From an uncultured Flammeovirgaceae bacterium (GTDB lineage Bacteria > Bacteroidota > Bacteroidia > Cytophagales > Cyclobacteriaceae), in the NCBI GenBank assembly GCA_946886805.1, contig CAMPJM010000120.1:1-9718 (forward strand): a stretch of 9,718 bases of DNA, written 5' to 3'. The notes beneath the pieces are model-generated. The model did no database searches. It saw only the letters and a program-made list of their open reading frames with translations, and was not told where the DNA came from. Position 1 is the stretch's first letter. Every line of letters begins with the position of its first letter. Shown in pieces: positions 1 to 6,779 of this stretch. A program made the translations under genes and the position numbers.

Positions 1-46
1 TATTGATTGTGTCTGAGTAATTTCTATTGATTAAAATACTTACAAT

Positions 47-493
47 ATGAGTAATGATTTATTGTTTTTAAAAGCTGCGTTTGATGAAGCACAGCAGGGT
101 TATCAAGAAGGTGGGATTCCGATAGGATCTGTTTTGGTATACGATGGTAGAATAATAGGGAAAGGACATAATCGGAGGGTTCAAAATGGAAGTGCTATTT
201 TGCACGGAGAAATGGACGCATTAGAAAATGCAGGCAGACAACCCGCCGAAGTTTATAGAAAATGCACCATTTACACCACCTTATCTCCATGCTCTATGTG
301 CTCGGGCGTTATTTTGTTATATGGTATTCCAAGAGTGGTGATTGGAGAAAATAAAACTTTTATGGGAGAAGAGGAATTATTGCGGTCCCGAGGAGTGGAA
401 GTAACAGTAGTGGATGATAGTGAGTGTTTTTTGCTAATGCAGAAGTTTATAGATGAGAAGCCTAAACTATGGAACGAAGATATAGGTGTGTAG
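47..493 (+). CDS. Cytosine deaminase of the fungal FCY1 type (zinc-dependent nucleobase deaminase)
   Basis: A 148-residue cytidine/deoxycytidylate deaminase-fold protein. The zinc site is visible: HGE with H53 as ligand and E55 as proton shuttle, then PCSMC with C82 and C85 as the other ligands. The 29-residue gap from H53 to C82 equals that in yeast cytosine deaminase (H62 to C91). Further resemblance is specific: the GGIPIG start, GSAILHGE followed by LENAGR, LYGIPR, ENKTF with F105 matching yeast F114, and the ending FIDEKPKLWNEDIG, whose W and final D match the yeast residues that close over cytosine. I infer cytosine to uracil deamination (EC 3.5.4.1) in pyrimidine salvage, in the cytoplasm. 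TadA is less likely because of HGE instead of HAE and the FCY1-like tail. The ATG start gives the normal length. No Shine-Dalgarno sequence or clear promoter is seen in the 46 nt upstream, so it may belong to a unit starting outside the window. Confidence 0.88.
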   Translation: MSNDLLFLKAAFDEAQQGYQEGGIPIGSVLVYDGRIIGKGHNRRVQNGSAILHGEMDALENAGRQPAEVYRKCTIYTTLSPCSMCSGVILLYGIPRVVIGENKTFMGEEELLRSRGVEVTVVDDSECFLLMQKFIDEKPKLWNEDIGV

Positions 494-509
494 AGGCAAC
501 CGTCTGGCG

Positions 510-535
510 GCTTTAATGCCAATTGGTGTTAAAGC
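510..535 (+). terminator. 26-nt hairpin palindrome after the deaminase gene, possible terminator
   Basis: The half GCTTTAATGCCAA pairs with TTGGTGTTAAAGC at all 13 positions when two G-U wobbles are allowed. The wobbles are legal only in RNA copied from the + strand; on the other strand they become A-C mismatches. This points to a transcript of the deaminase gene, whose stop codon lies 16 nt upstream. No U tract follows, so termination is an inference. Confidence 0.45.
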
Positions 536-564
536 AGAACACTGCAATCCTAATAATTTGGACG

Positions 565-578
565 TTGCTATCTAGCAA
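565..578. repeat. Short perfect inverted repeat in the convergent gap
   Basis: TTGCTA and TAGCAA flank a 2-nt centre (TC), giving a small stem on either strand. It lies between the convergent ends of the deaminase gene and the response regulator gene. It could help end transcription from the right, but no T run follows on the minus strand. An imperfect direct repeat, GAGGCAACC (493-501) and GAGGCACC (588-595), lies on either side of it. Confidence 0.3.
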
Positions 579-627
579 TAAATATCGGAGGCACCAGGCT
601 TTTTGTTTTTTAGAACAAGTCCTCAAG

Positions 628-651
628 CTTTTACTTTGACTTTAACTTTTA
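628..651. repeat. Tandem hexamer repeat CTTTNA, four copies
   Basis: Read on the + strand, CTTTTA, CTTTGA, CTTTAA and CTTTTA follow each other without gaps, and a degenerate GCTTTA runs on into the stop codon of the response regulator gene. On the minus strand this is the first sequence after that stop. It is a short simple repeat in the 3' untranslated region; function unknown. Confidence 0.6.
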
Positions 652-654
652 GCT

Positions 655-1047
655 TTATTGCAGCACCTCCAGAAGTTTTTCTTCTGTGATTGGTTTGGAA
701 ATAAAATTGCGAACCTTGTAAGACTTTATTTTTTCAATATCTCTTTGGTTATCAGAACTTGTTAATATAATTATTTCAAACTCTGCTTTTAGTTCTGACG
801 GGTTAAACTCTTCTAAGAATTCAAAGCCATCCATCACGGGCATATTCAGATCGAGGAGGATCAATAACTTTTGCGATTTTTGATTTTCCAGGGATTCCAG
901 ATTGTTAAGGTAATTAAGCGCCTGTTGTCCATCAGTTAATAGTACAACCTCATCTGTTATATTAGCTCCTGCAATTATTTCCTCCGACAAAAAATTATTG
1001 ATATTGTCGTCGTCTACTAATAAAACTTTGTCAAATTTTACGCTCAT
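655..1047 (-). CDS. Single-domain (CheY-like) response regulator
   Basis: A 130-residue receiver domain with nothing after it. The acidic pocket is D12-D13 in LLVDDD, the phosphoacceptor is D66 in LLDLNMPVMDG, the switch threonine is T96 in ILTSS, and the conserved lysine is K118 in SKPI. All catalytic positions are present, so it should accept phosphate from a kinase and act through protein contacts. There is no DNA-binding or enzymatic output domain. The linker before D66 (LESLENQKSQK) is longer than in CheY, as in many receivers that partner PAS kinases. It starts with ATG 2 nt after the kinase stop codon on the same strand, so the two are almost certainly co-transcribed, translationally coupled and partners. 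Its downstream target is not encoded in this window. Confidence 0.93.
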   Translation of the reverse strand: MSVKFDKVLLVDDDNINNFLSEEIIAGANITDEVVLLTDGQQALNYLNNLESLENQKSQKLLILLDLNMPVMDGFEFLEEFNPSELKAEFEIIILTSSDNQRDIEKIKSYKVRNFISKPITEEKLLEVLQ

Positions 1048-1049
1048 TG

Positions 1050-4019
1050 TTAGCTTTTATATGTAAATATTAATTTAAATGTTGTTCCTACGTTAACTTC
1101 GCTCTCGACTACTACCTTGCCGCCATTGTTTTCAATGATACGTTTTACTATATATAAACCTATACCTGAACCTTCAATTTGAGTATGATATCGCTTAAAA
1201 AGAGAAAATATTTTACTCAATTGATTTTCAGGAATTCCCATCCCGTTGTCTGAAATTGAAATTAGAACCCCATCATTAATTTTATCAGCATTAATTTTAA
1301 TTTCAGGTACTCTATCGCTAGCACAATATTTTAAAGAGTTTACAATCAAATTGTAAAGTATACTTCTTAAGTTCTTTTTTGTAAAAAAAATTTCATCAAT
1401 TGTAAAATTAGTATAAATTTTACAATTTTTATCGGCAATTAATCCTGCAATATCCTGAAAGAGGTCATTTAATATTTCAGAGATTGAAATTTTTTCGCTA
1501 TTCTCCTCTTCAAGGTCTTTTTGTATTTTAGATATTTCAGTTAGGTCCTTGATAGTTGCATTGAATCTGGAGACCGATTGCTCCATCATGTTGAGCAAGA
1601 TTTTATCATTTTCTTTTAATTTACTATCGACTTTCTTCTTTAGAATGTTTAGCAGTCCCTCAATATTGGCTATTGGTACTTTCAAATCATGGGAAGCTGT
1701 ATAGATAAAATTATCCAAATCTGTATTTTTTCGGATCAGTCTGTCATTACTTTCTTGTAAAGCTATTGTTCTGTTAAAAACCCTGCTCTCTAGTTCGTTA
1801 TTTAAAGATCTTAATGCTTCTTCTGACCGTTTTAGCTCCTCATGAGTTTCTTTTAAATCTTCATAGGCTTTTTGTAGCTTCTGATCTACAATTTTCTTTT
1901 CGGTTATGTCCTGCGTTATTCCCTTTATTTTAGTGACTTTTCCATTTGTGTTTTTAATTGCCTCGCCTTTTGAATTGACATATTTTAATTTATTTCCCGG
2001 CTGCAATATCCTATACTGAATTTGATATGGTTCGCCGGTAGAAATAGTTGTTCGTATTTTTTCCATCAATAGCACCTGATCTTGGGGTAAAATACGTTTT
2101 GAAATTTCCTCTAATTGTAATGTAGATTTCTTTTTTATGCCATAAATTCTAAAGAGTTCGTCAGACCAATAGACTTCATTTGTTTGTGGATTTAGCTCCC
2201 AATAGCCCAATTTGGCCATTACCTGTGACTCCTTGAGTCGGGCCTTATTCTCTAAAATTTTCTTTTCTCCTTTTTTTCTACCAGTAATATCCCTGGAAAT
2301 TCCTATTAACTGAACGGCCAATCCTTCTGCTGACTTTTTAAAAACATTGTACCTGCTCCAAATCCACACCCATTCGCCCCCTTTATTTTTAATCCGATAT
2401 TCAAATTCTTTCGTTTCATTGCCTCTGTAGTTTTCAAAACTTTTTAGAAGATCCACAAACATTGGGAAGTCTCGTGGGTGAAAAATATTTTTCAGGCCTT
2501 CAAGGTTATTCACATGAATCTCCTCTGTTTCATGGGCAGAATAACCCAGCTTTTCATACAAATCTCTATTCGTGAAAACATTCTCTAAACTGTTAAGGTC
2601 AAATACTGTAATGAAATCCGGTGTGGTGTCCATTATTTTTTGAATGAAGTATTGCTTATCATCCTTTTCCGACTCCACCAATCTCAGGCTTGTAATATCA
2701 AGTCCTGTACCTTGTAGTTTAACAACCTTATTATCGTCAGATAAAACAGCCCGCCCATTAGCAATCAAAAACCTGACAGATTTATCCTTTCTGACGATCC
2801 GATGTTCAAGAGAATACGGCTCGTTTGTTTCCAACGTTTTAGAAACACTTTGATTGATTTTTTCTGCATCATCAGGATGGAGCAGGCTGAGATAAGTTTT
2901 ATAATCTAATGTTTCGTCATGGTCATACCCAAAGATGCTTTTCATTTCGTCGGACCAATATATTTTATCCTTTTGGATATCGTATTCCCAACTCCCAAGG
3001 TGTGCAATGGATTGAGCTTCTATTAATCTTGCTTCATTCTCTTTTAAAATGTTTTTAACTTCTGTTAATTGGCAGATATTGGTCTGGAGTTCAGTATTGG
3101 CTTTCTTTAATTCGTTCTGCTGGTCGAGCAATTCTTCATTGGTTGCTTGTAAACGCTCCTGGTGTTCTTGTAATTTGTTTTCGACCTCTTTGCGGACAGT
3201 TATGTCGTGGAAAATACTTAACGCACCTCTAATTGCCCCGTCATTATCGTATAATGGTGCAATAAAAGTATCATACCACCTGCCTTCAGGTGAAAACTGA
3301 TTATCCCTGATTATTAACTTTTCCCCATCTTTTAAAACCTTTAACAGGCTTTTACCCTCTTTTGAATCGCCGAAATGTGGAAGTAAATTAAAAATGTTTT
3401 TACCCAAAGCATCTTTTCTAATAATATTGAATTCCGTTTCCATTATAGGATTCCATTCTATAATATTGAATCCTGTATCAACCACCCACACGCCATTGAT
3501 GCTATTTTCAATTAGCTTTGAAAAGAATTCTTTCTTTTCAAACAGCTCTTTATGATGGATTTCTATATACGCTTCAATAGATATCTTTTCAGTATAAACA
3601 AATAGCTTTTCGAGGGCTATCATAATGGAGCTGCTAACCCTGCTGTCATTATTAAAATTGGGTAGGTACGATAGAAGAAGTTGTTTTCGTAAGCTATTGA
3701 GAAGCAAAATATCCGTTACCTCTATTTTTAGATGGGGAACATCAGGGAGAGCGTTAGCTTTCCATAGCTCTACGTTTTTTACAGAAGTGGCTAAGCCATC
3801 ATAAACTATAATATCATTAAAGAAATCACTTAGGCTTTCGCTGATTTTGTTTTGTATTGCTTCCGGGGAAAAATGAGTAAAAAGTTTAAGAATGGGTAAT
3901 TCAGAGTCCTTAAGAAGTTCTAAATAGGTATTACAGACTTCTATAAATTTTTCTTGTTTAAGAAATATTATGAATTCTTTTAACTTAGTCAAATCATGGT
4001 TTACACCAGGCTTATTCAT
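1050..4019 (-). CDS. Soluble multi-PAS sensor histidine kinase
   Basis: A 989-residue kinase counted from the ATG at 4019. The frame extends to a TTG at 4031, which would add four residues; I prefer ATG. Order of domains: an all-helical-looking N-terminal region (about 1-160), PAS1 (about 161-281, ending FHDIT), a coiled coil (about 280-330), PAS2 (about 331-446), PAS3 (about 452-582, ending SRDIT), PAS4 (about 594-707), a second coiled coil (about 708-770), the HisKA helix with phosphoacceptor H777 in SHDLKVP, and the ATPase domain. The ATPase shows the N box NLIVNSLKY (N890, N894), the G1 box DNGMGIP (D924) and the G2 box GSGIGLY (G950-G954). There is no receiver domain, signal peptide or membrane segment, so it senses something inside the cell; the ligand is unknown. 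It is first in an operon with the response regulator 2 nt downstream. The N-terminal region may be an RsbR-like globin-fold sensor, which is inference only. Confidence 0.93.
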   Translation of the reverse strand: MNKPGVNHDLTKLKEFIIFLKQEKFIEVCNTYLELLKDSELPILKLFTHFSPEAIQNKISESLSDFFNDIIVYDGLATSVKNVELWKANALPDVPHLKIEVTDILLLNSLRKQLLLSYLPNFNNDSRVSSSIMIALEKLFVYTEKISIEAYIEIHHKELFEKKEFFSKLIENSINGVWVVDTGFNIIEWNPIMETEFNIIRKDALGKNIFNLLPHFGDSKEGKSLLKVLKDGEKLIIRDNQFSPEGRWYDTFIAPLYDNDGAIRGALSIFHDITVRKEVENKLQEHQERLQATNEELLDQQNELKKANTELQTNICQLTEVKNILKENEARLIEAQSIAHLGSWEYDIQKDKIYWSDEMKSIFGYDHDETLDYKTYLSLLHPDDAEKINQSVSKTLETNEPYSLEHRIVRKDKSVRFLIANGRAVLSDDNKVVKLQGTGLDITSLRLVESEKDDKQYFIQKIMDTTPDFITVFDLNSLENVFTNRDLYEKLGYSAHETEEIHVNNLEGLKNIFHPRDFPMFVDLLKSFENYRGNETKEFEYRIKNKGGEWVWIWSRYNVFKKSAEGLAVQLIGISRDITGRKKGEKKILENKARLKESQVMAKLGYWELNPQTNEVYWSDELFRIYGIKKKSTLQLEEISKRILPQDQVLLMEKIRTTISTGEPYQIQYRILQPGNKLKYVNSKGEAIKNTNGKVTKIKGITQDITEKKIVDQKLQKAYEDLKETHEELKRSEEALRSLNNELESRVFNRTIALQESNDRLIRKNTDLDNFIYTASHDLKVPIANIEGLLNILKKKVDSKLKENDKILLNMMEQSVSRFNATIKDLTEISKIQKDLEEENSEKISISEILNDLFQDIAGLIADKNCKIYTNFTIDEIFFTKKNLRSILYNLIVNSLKYCASDRVPEIKINADKINDGVLISISDNGMGIPENQLSKIFSLFKRYHTQIEGSGIGLYIVKRIIENNGGKVVVESEVNVGTTFKLIFTYKS

Positions 4020-4062
4020 AAGGAAGAGCAAATAATGACGATATGCGGATCAAGGTAAGAAT

Positions 4063-4070
4063 CAAATTTA
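4063..4070 (-). promoter_or_regulatory. Possible -7 box for the histidine kinase operon
   Basis: On the minus strand, TAAATTTG matches the Bacteroidota -7 consensus TAnnTTTG and lies 43 nt before the preferred ATG of the kinase. No TTG or TTTG is found at the usual distance upstream, so the promoter is only half supported. Confidence 0.35.
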
Positions 4071-4144
4071 TAAATTCCCTTTTTTACACCAGCTTAATAT
4101 AATTCTTATAATACTATTAACAAAAATAAAATTTTTTGCAGTTA

Positions 4145-4169
4145 ATTATTTAAAATCATTCTAAATAAT
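4145..4169. promoter_or_regulatory. 25-bp near-perfect palindrome upstream of feoA, probable repressor operator
   Basis: The outer arms ATTATTTA (4145-4152) and TAAATAAT (4162-4169) are perfect complements. Inside, AAT (4154-4156) pairs with ATT (4158-4160) around the centre C4157. Only the pair 4153/4161 fails, so 11 of 12 pairs match. It ends 2 nt before the TTG of the feoA promoter, where a bound dimer would hinder RNA polymerase. Size and symmetry fit an iron-dependent repressor of the Fur or DtxR/IdeR type; the core read on the minus strand, TTTAGAATGATTTTAAA, looks rather more like DtxR-family sites. Which regulator binds is inference. The kinase start lies about 125 bp away on the other side. 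Confidence 0.6.
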
Positions 4170-4171
4170 GC

Positions 4172-4202
4172 TTGTTATAAACATGAAGAGAATGTATTTT
4201 TG
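4172..4202 (+). promoter_or_regulatory. feoA promoter (TTG, 20-nt spacer, TATTTTTG)
   Basis: TTG at 4172-4174 and TATTTTTG at 4195-4202 match the Bacteroidota -33/-7 consensus TTG...TAnnTTTG, with a 20-nt spacer inside the accepted range. Transcription would start near 4209, leaving a leader of about 17 nt before the feoA ATG. Confidence 0.65.
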
Positions 4203-4225
4203 GAGAAATTTTAAGCCATTCGACT

Positions 4226-4456
4226 ATGACCGCAGATAAATTAATCAGAGGAGGGTATGCATTAATAGAAAAAATTTTAGAACCTGAACTATCGCTTTAC
4301 TGTCAGGATTTGGGTCTGTTGCCAGGTAAAACAGTGCAGCTTCTTCATAGAGCGCCTTTTGGCGGGCCTTTGGCTTTTCAATTGGGAGACGCAACCATTT
4401 CACTCCGAAAAGATGAGGCAAAGTATATTCAGGTCGTATCAGTTGGTAACAATTAG
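4226..4456 (+). CDS. feoA: FeoA, small SH3-like partner of the ferrous iron transporter
   Basis: A 76-residue protein of normal FeoA length. The family pattern is clear: DLGLLPGKTVQLLHRAPFGG (residues 28-47), then a turn, then the closing strand ISLRKDEAKYIQV. FeoA is a cytoplasmic beta-barrel protein that binds or modulates FeoB during Fe(II) import. Here it is a separate protein, not fused to FeoB as in some Bacteroidota. It is first in the operon, with a short leader from the promoter at 4172-4202, and ends 17 nt before the feoB start. The ATG at 4226 is chosen because it gives the usual family length; no Shine-Dalgarno sequence is seen. Confidence 0.9.
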   Translation: MTADKLIRGGYALIEKILEPELSLYCQDLGLLPGKTVQLLHRAPFGGPLAFQLGDATISLRKDEAKYIQVVSVGNN

Positions 4457-4473
4457 AGTAGAAGAAACATATC

Positions 4474-6573
4474 TTGAAAATAGCATTTATAGGTAATCCC
4501 AATGTTGGGAAAACAACATTATTTAACCAGATTACCGGACTAAGACAGAAAGTAGGAAATTACCCAGGCGTAACTGTAGACAAAAAAATTGGATATTTTC
4601 AGTCTGCTGAGATGTCCGCACCAATCACCATAATTGATTTACCTGGTACGTACAGCTTATATCCCCGTTCAGAGGATGAGCTGATAGTGCATAGAGTACT
4701 TAACGGCCTTAGTAAAGAAGGAAAACCGGATGCGGTCATAGCAGTGGTAGATATGACAAATCTTGAAAGGGGATTGTTTCTGGTTACCCAAATTATGGAT
4801 CTTGGCCTGCCCGTAGCGTTAGTCCTAAACATGAAAGATGTTGCGGAGAATAAGGGGATAAAAGTGAATGCCTTTAAAATTTTTAAGGCACTGGGAGTTC
4901 CCGTTATTATGACAAATGCCAGGGAGAAGAATGGTATTTCTTCCGTTTTCCAAGCTTTACGGGAAAATAATTTTAAAAAGGCTGAATTTCTACCAAAAGA
5001 CCTAGAGTTAATACCTGCTGATTTGGCTGGTAAAATTCAGGAAAAATTTAATTTAAGTAATCCTTATCAGTGTTATCAGCTATTGCGCTTTGCCGATCAT
5101 GATTCAATCCTTAGTAAAGAGGAAAAGGAATATTTAACGGATTTGGTTTATACAGCAAAATTTGATCTTTTAAACGCACAAAGAGAGGAGAATGAGGCCC
5201 GGTACAAACGTATTAACGAGATTTTAGCAGATTGCCTTCAAAGACAGGACGTAACTAAAAAAAATATTTCCGCCCGTCTTGACAAAGTTTTTCTTCATCC
5301 CGTAGGCGGCTATCTGATCTTCCTTGGAATGCTTTTCCTGATATTTCAAGCGATTTTCGCATGGGCGGAATGGCCTATGAATTTAATAGATGGACTTTTT
5401 GCCGTTCTTTCTGATGGAGTAAGAAATATTTTACCGGCCGGGGCTTTAACAGAATTGTTAGCTGACGGATTACTTCCTGGTATTGGGGGCGTTGTCATTT
5501 TTGTTCCGCAGATAGCACTTTTATTCGGTTTTTTGGCCATTCTCGAAGATAGTGGCTACATGGCAAGAGCTGTTTTCTTGACCGACAGGTTTATGCGGCC
5601 ATTCGGACTTAATGGAAAAAGTATAGTGCCTCTTATGTCTGGAATGGCCTGTGCAATTCCGGCCATTATGGCTGCCAGAAACATTGGAAATTATAAAGAC
5701 AGGTTAATTACCATTCTGGTTACTCCTTTAATGAGCTGTTCTGCCAGGCTTCCGGTGTATGTAATTTTAATAGGTTTGGTTGTTCCTGATGAAACCTTCG
5801 GTCCGTTTAATTACCAAGGGCTTGCTTTAATGGGCATGTATTTTCTTGGAACATTTGCTGCCTTGATAAGTGGCTGGGTTATGAAAGTGATCATTAAAGC
5901 TCAAAACAAAGGGTATTTGGTTATTGAACTTCCTATCTATCGCTGGCCGGGAGTTAAAGATGTATTGTTAACGATGTATTTGAAGTCAAAGACTTTTGTG
6001 CTGGAGACAGGAAAAATCATTATCGGTATTTCTATCATTCTTTGGGTTTTGGCTTCTTATGGCCCGATAGAAAAGATGGAGGCAGCAGAAAATTCTGTAA
6101 CACTTCCGGTTGGTAGTTCCGAAGAAGCCCTATCTGAATATAACAACCAGGTCGCTTCTGCCAAACTACAAGCTTCTTTCGCAGGTCAGTTGGGACATTT
6201 TATAGAGCCGGTACTAGAGCCTATTGGTTATGATTGGAAGATTGGTATTGCTTTGATTACTTCGTTTGCGGCTAGAGAGGTATTTGTTGCAACAATATCT
6301 ACCTTGTACAGTATAGGTGAGGATGCGGAGGACACTCTCACTATCAAAGACCGGTTAGCACAACAGGTAAATCCTGAGACTGGTCAAAAGGTTTTTCGCC
6401 CTGCAGTTGGACTTTCCCTGTTGATGTTCTATGCATTTGCAATGCAATGTATGAGCACTATGGCTATAGTAAAACGGGAAACTAAAAGCTGGAAATGGCC
6501 GTTAATACAGTTCGTCTACATGACTGCACTGGCTTATGTTTCTGCTTTTGCAGTCTATCAAATTTTTTCTTAA
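4474..6573 (+). CDS. feoB: FeoB, GTP-dependent ferrous iron transporter
   Basis: A 699-residue inner-membrane Fe(II) importer. The N-terminal G domain shows G1 GNPNVGKTT (7-15), switch I VGNYPGVT with T34, G3 DLPG (55-58) and G4 NMKD (119-122). A helical linker follows to about residue 270. The membrane part has about eight to nine hydrophobic segments, including the two Gate-type regions, with C393 in SGMACAIPAIMA and C422 in SCSARLPVY as likely pore or metal-path residues, and AAREVF (599-604). A hydrophilic insert at about 531-575 separates membrane segments. The start is a TTG: an in-frame stop (TAG) lies at 4459-4461, no ATG or GTG occurs between it and the G1 motif, and the TTG places the first beta strand (KIAFIG) correctly. 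feoA lies 17 nt upstream and a small Cys-rich protein 4 nt downstream, so all three are probably one transcript under the operator at 4145-4169. Confidence 0.97.
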   Translation: MKIAFIGNPNVGKTTLFNQITGLRQKVGNYPGVTVDKKIGYFQSAEMSAPITIIDLPGTYSLYPRSEDELIVHRVLNGLSKEGKPDAVIAVVDMTNLERGLFLVTQIMDLGLPVALVLNMKDVAENKGIKVNAFKIFKALGVPVIMTNAREKNGISSVFQALRENNFKKAEFLPKDLELIPADLAGKIQEKFNLSNPYQCYQLLRFADHDSILSKEEKEYLTDLVYTAKFDLLNAQREENEARYKRINEILADCLQRQDVTKKNISARLDKVFLHPVGGYLIFLGMLFLIFQAIFAWAEWPMNLIDGLFAVLSDGVRNILPAGALTELLADGLLPGIGGVVIFVPQIALLFGFLAILEDSGYMARAVFLTDRFMRPFGLNGKSIVPLMSGMACAIPAIMAARNIGNYKDRLITILVTPLMSCSARLPVYVILIGLVVPDETFGPFNYQGLALMGMYFLGTFAALISGWVMKVIIKAQNKGYLVIELPIYRWPGVKDVLLTMYLKSKTFVLETGKIIIGISIILWVLASYGPIEKMEAAENSVTLPVGSSEEALSEYNNQVASAKLQASFAGQLGHFIEPVLEPIGYDWKIGIALITSFAAREVFVATISTLYSIGEDAEDTLTIKDRLAQQVNPETGQKVFRPAVGLSLLMFYAFAMQCMSTMAIVKRETKSWKWPLIQFVYMTALAYVSAFAVYQIFS

Positions 6574-6577
6574 TCGG

Positions 6578-6721
6578 ATGGTACAGACAATAATAGTATT
6601 TGTTTTATTCTTTGGGATCATTGCTTATAAAGCATATAAATTCTTTAACAAAGATAAAAATCAAGGTGATTTAGGAGATTGCGCAAAATGTGGTTTTGCA
6701 AAGAAAGTTGGAGATAATTAG
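6578..6721 (+). CDS. FeoB-associated Cys-rich small membrane protein
   Basis: A 47-residue protein. It has one N-terminal membrane helix (about 3-18, TIIVFVLFFGIIAYKA), a basic stretch (YKFFNKDK), and a CxxC pair (CAKC, 35-38) in a short hydrophilic tail. The size, helix and CxxC, and the position 4 nt after the feoB stop, fit the FeoB-associated Cys-rich membrane protein family. The role of that family is not settled; it is thought to assist FeoB, perhaps like FeoC, with the cysteines binding metal or sensing redox state. The ATG at 6578 is chosen over a longer in-frame reading from 6536 because the longer one overlaps feoB by 38 nt and adds a second hydrophobic stretch not typical of the family. 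The tandem repeat at 6718-6750 begins inside its last codons. Confidence 0.8.
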   Translation: MVQTIIVFVLFFGIIAYKAYKFFNKDKNQGDLGDCAKCGFAKKVGDN

Positions 6722-6750
6722 CTGTTAGCAATTAGCTTTTAGCGATTGGC
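6718..6750. repeat. Tandem heptamer repeat TTAGCNN
   Basis: TTAGC occurs at 6718, 6725, 6732 and 6739, exactly every 7 nt, with a degenerate fifth unit TTGGC at 6746. The two bases after each core vary (TG, AA, TT, GA). The first unit contains the stop codon of the small Cys-rich protein gene. It is a short simple repeat in the 3' region of the feo operon; function unknown. Confidence 0.7.
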
Positions 6751-6779
6751 AAAGTGCAGAATCATACCGCATGCTTTCT

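Noticed and set aside
47..493. TadA-type tRNA adenosine deaminase
   Set aside because: The zinc motif is HGE rather than HAE, and the C terminus matches cytosine deaminase.
4020..4031. TTG start four codons upstream for the histidine kinase
   Set aside because: An ATG follows in the same frame at 4019 and the extra residues add nothing recognisable; kept only as an alternative.
6536..6577. Longer N terminus for the small Cys-rich protein
   Set aside because: It would overlap feoB and add a hydrophobic tail not expected in the family; the ATG at 6578 gives the typical layout.
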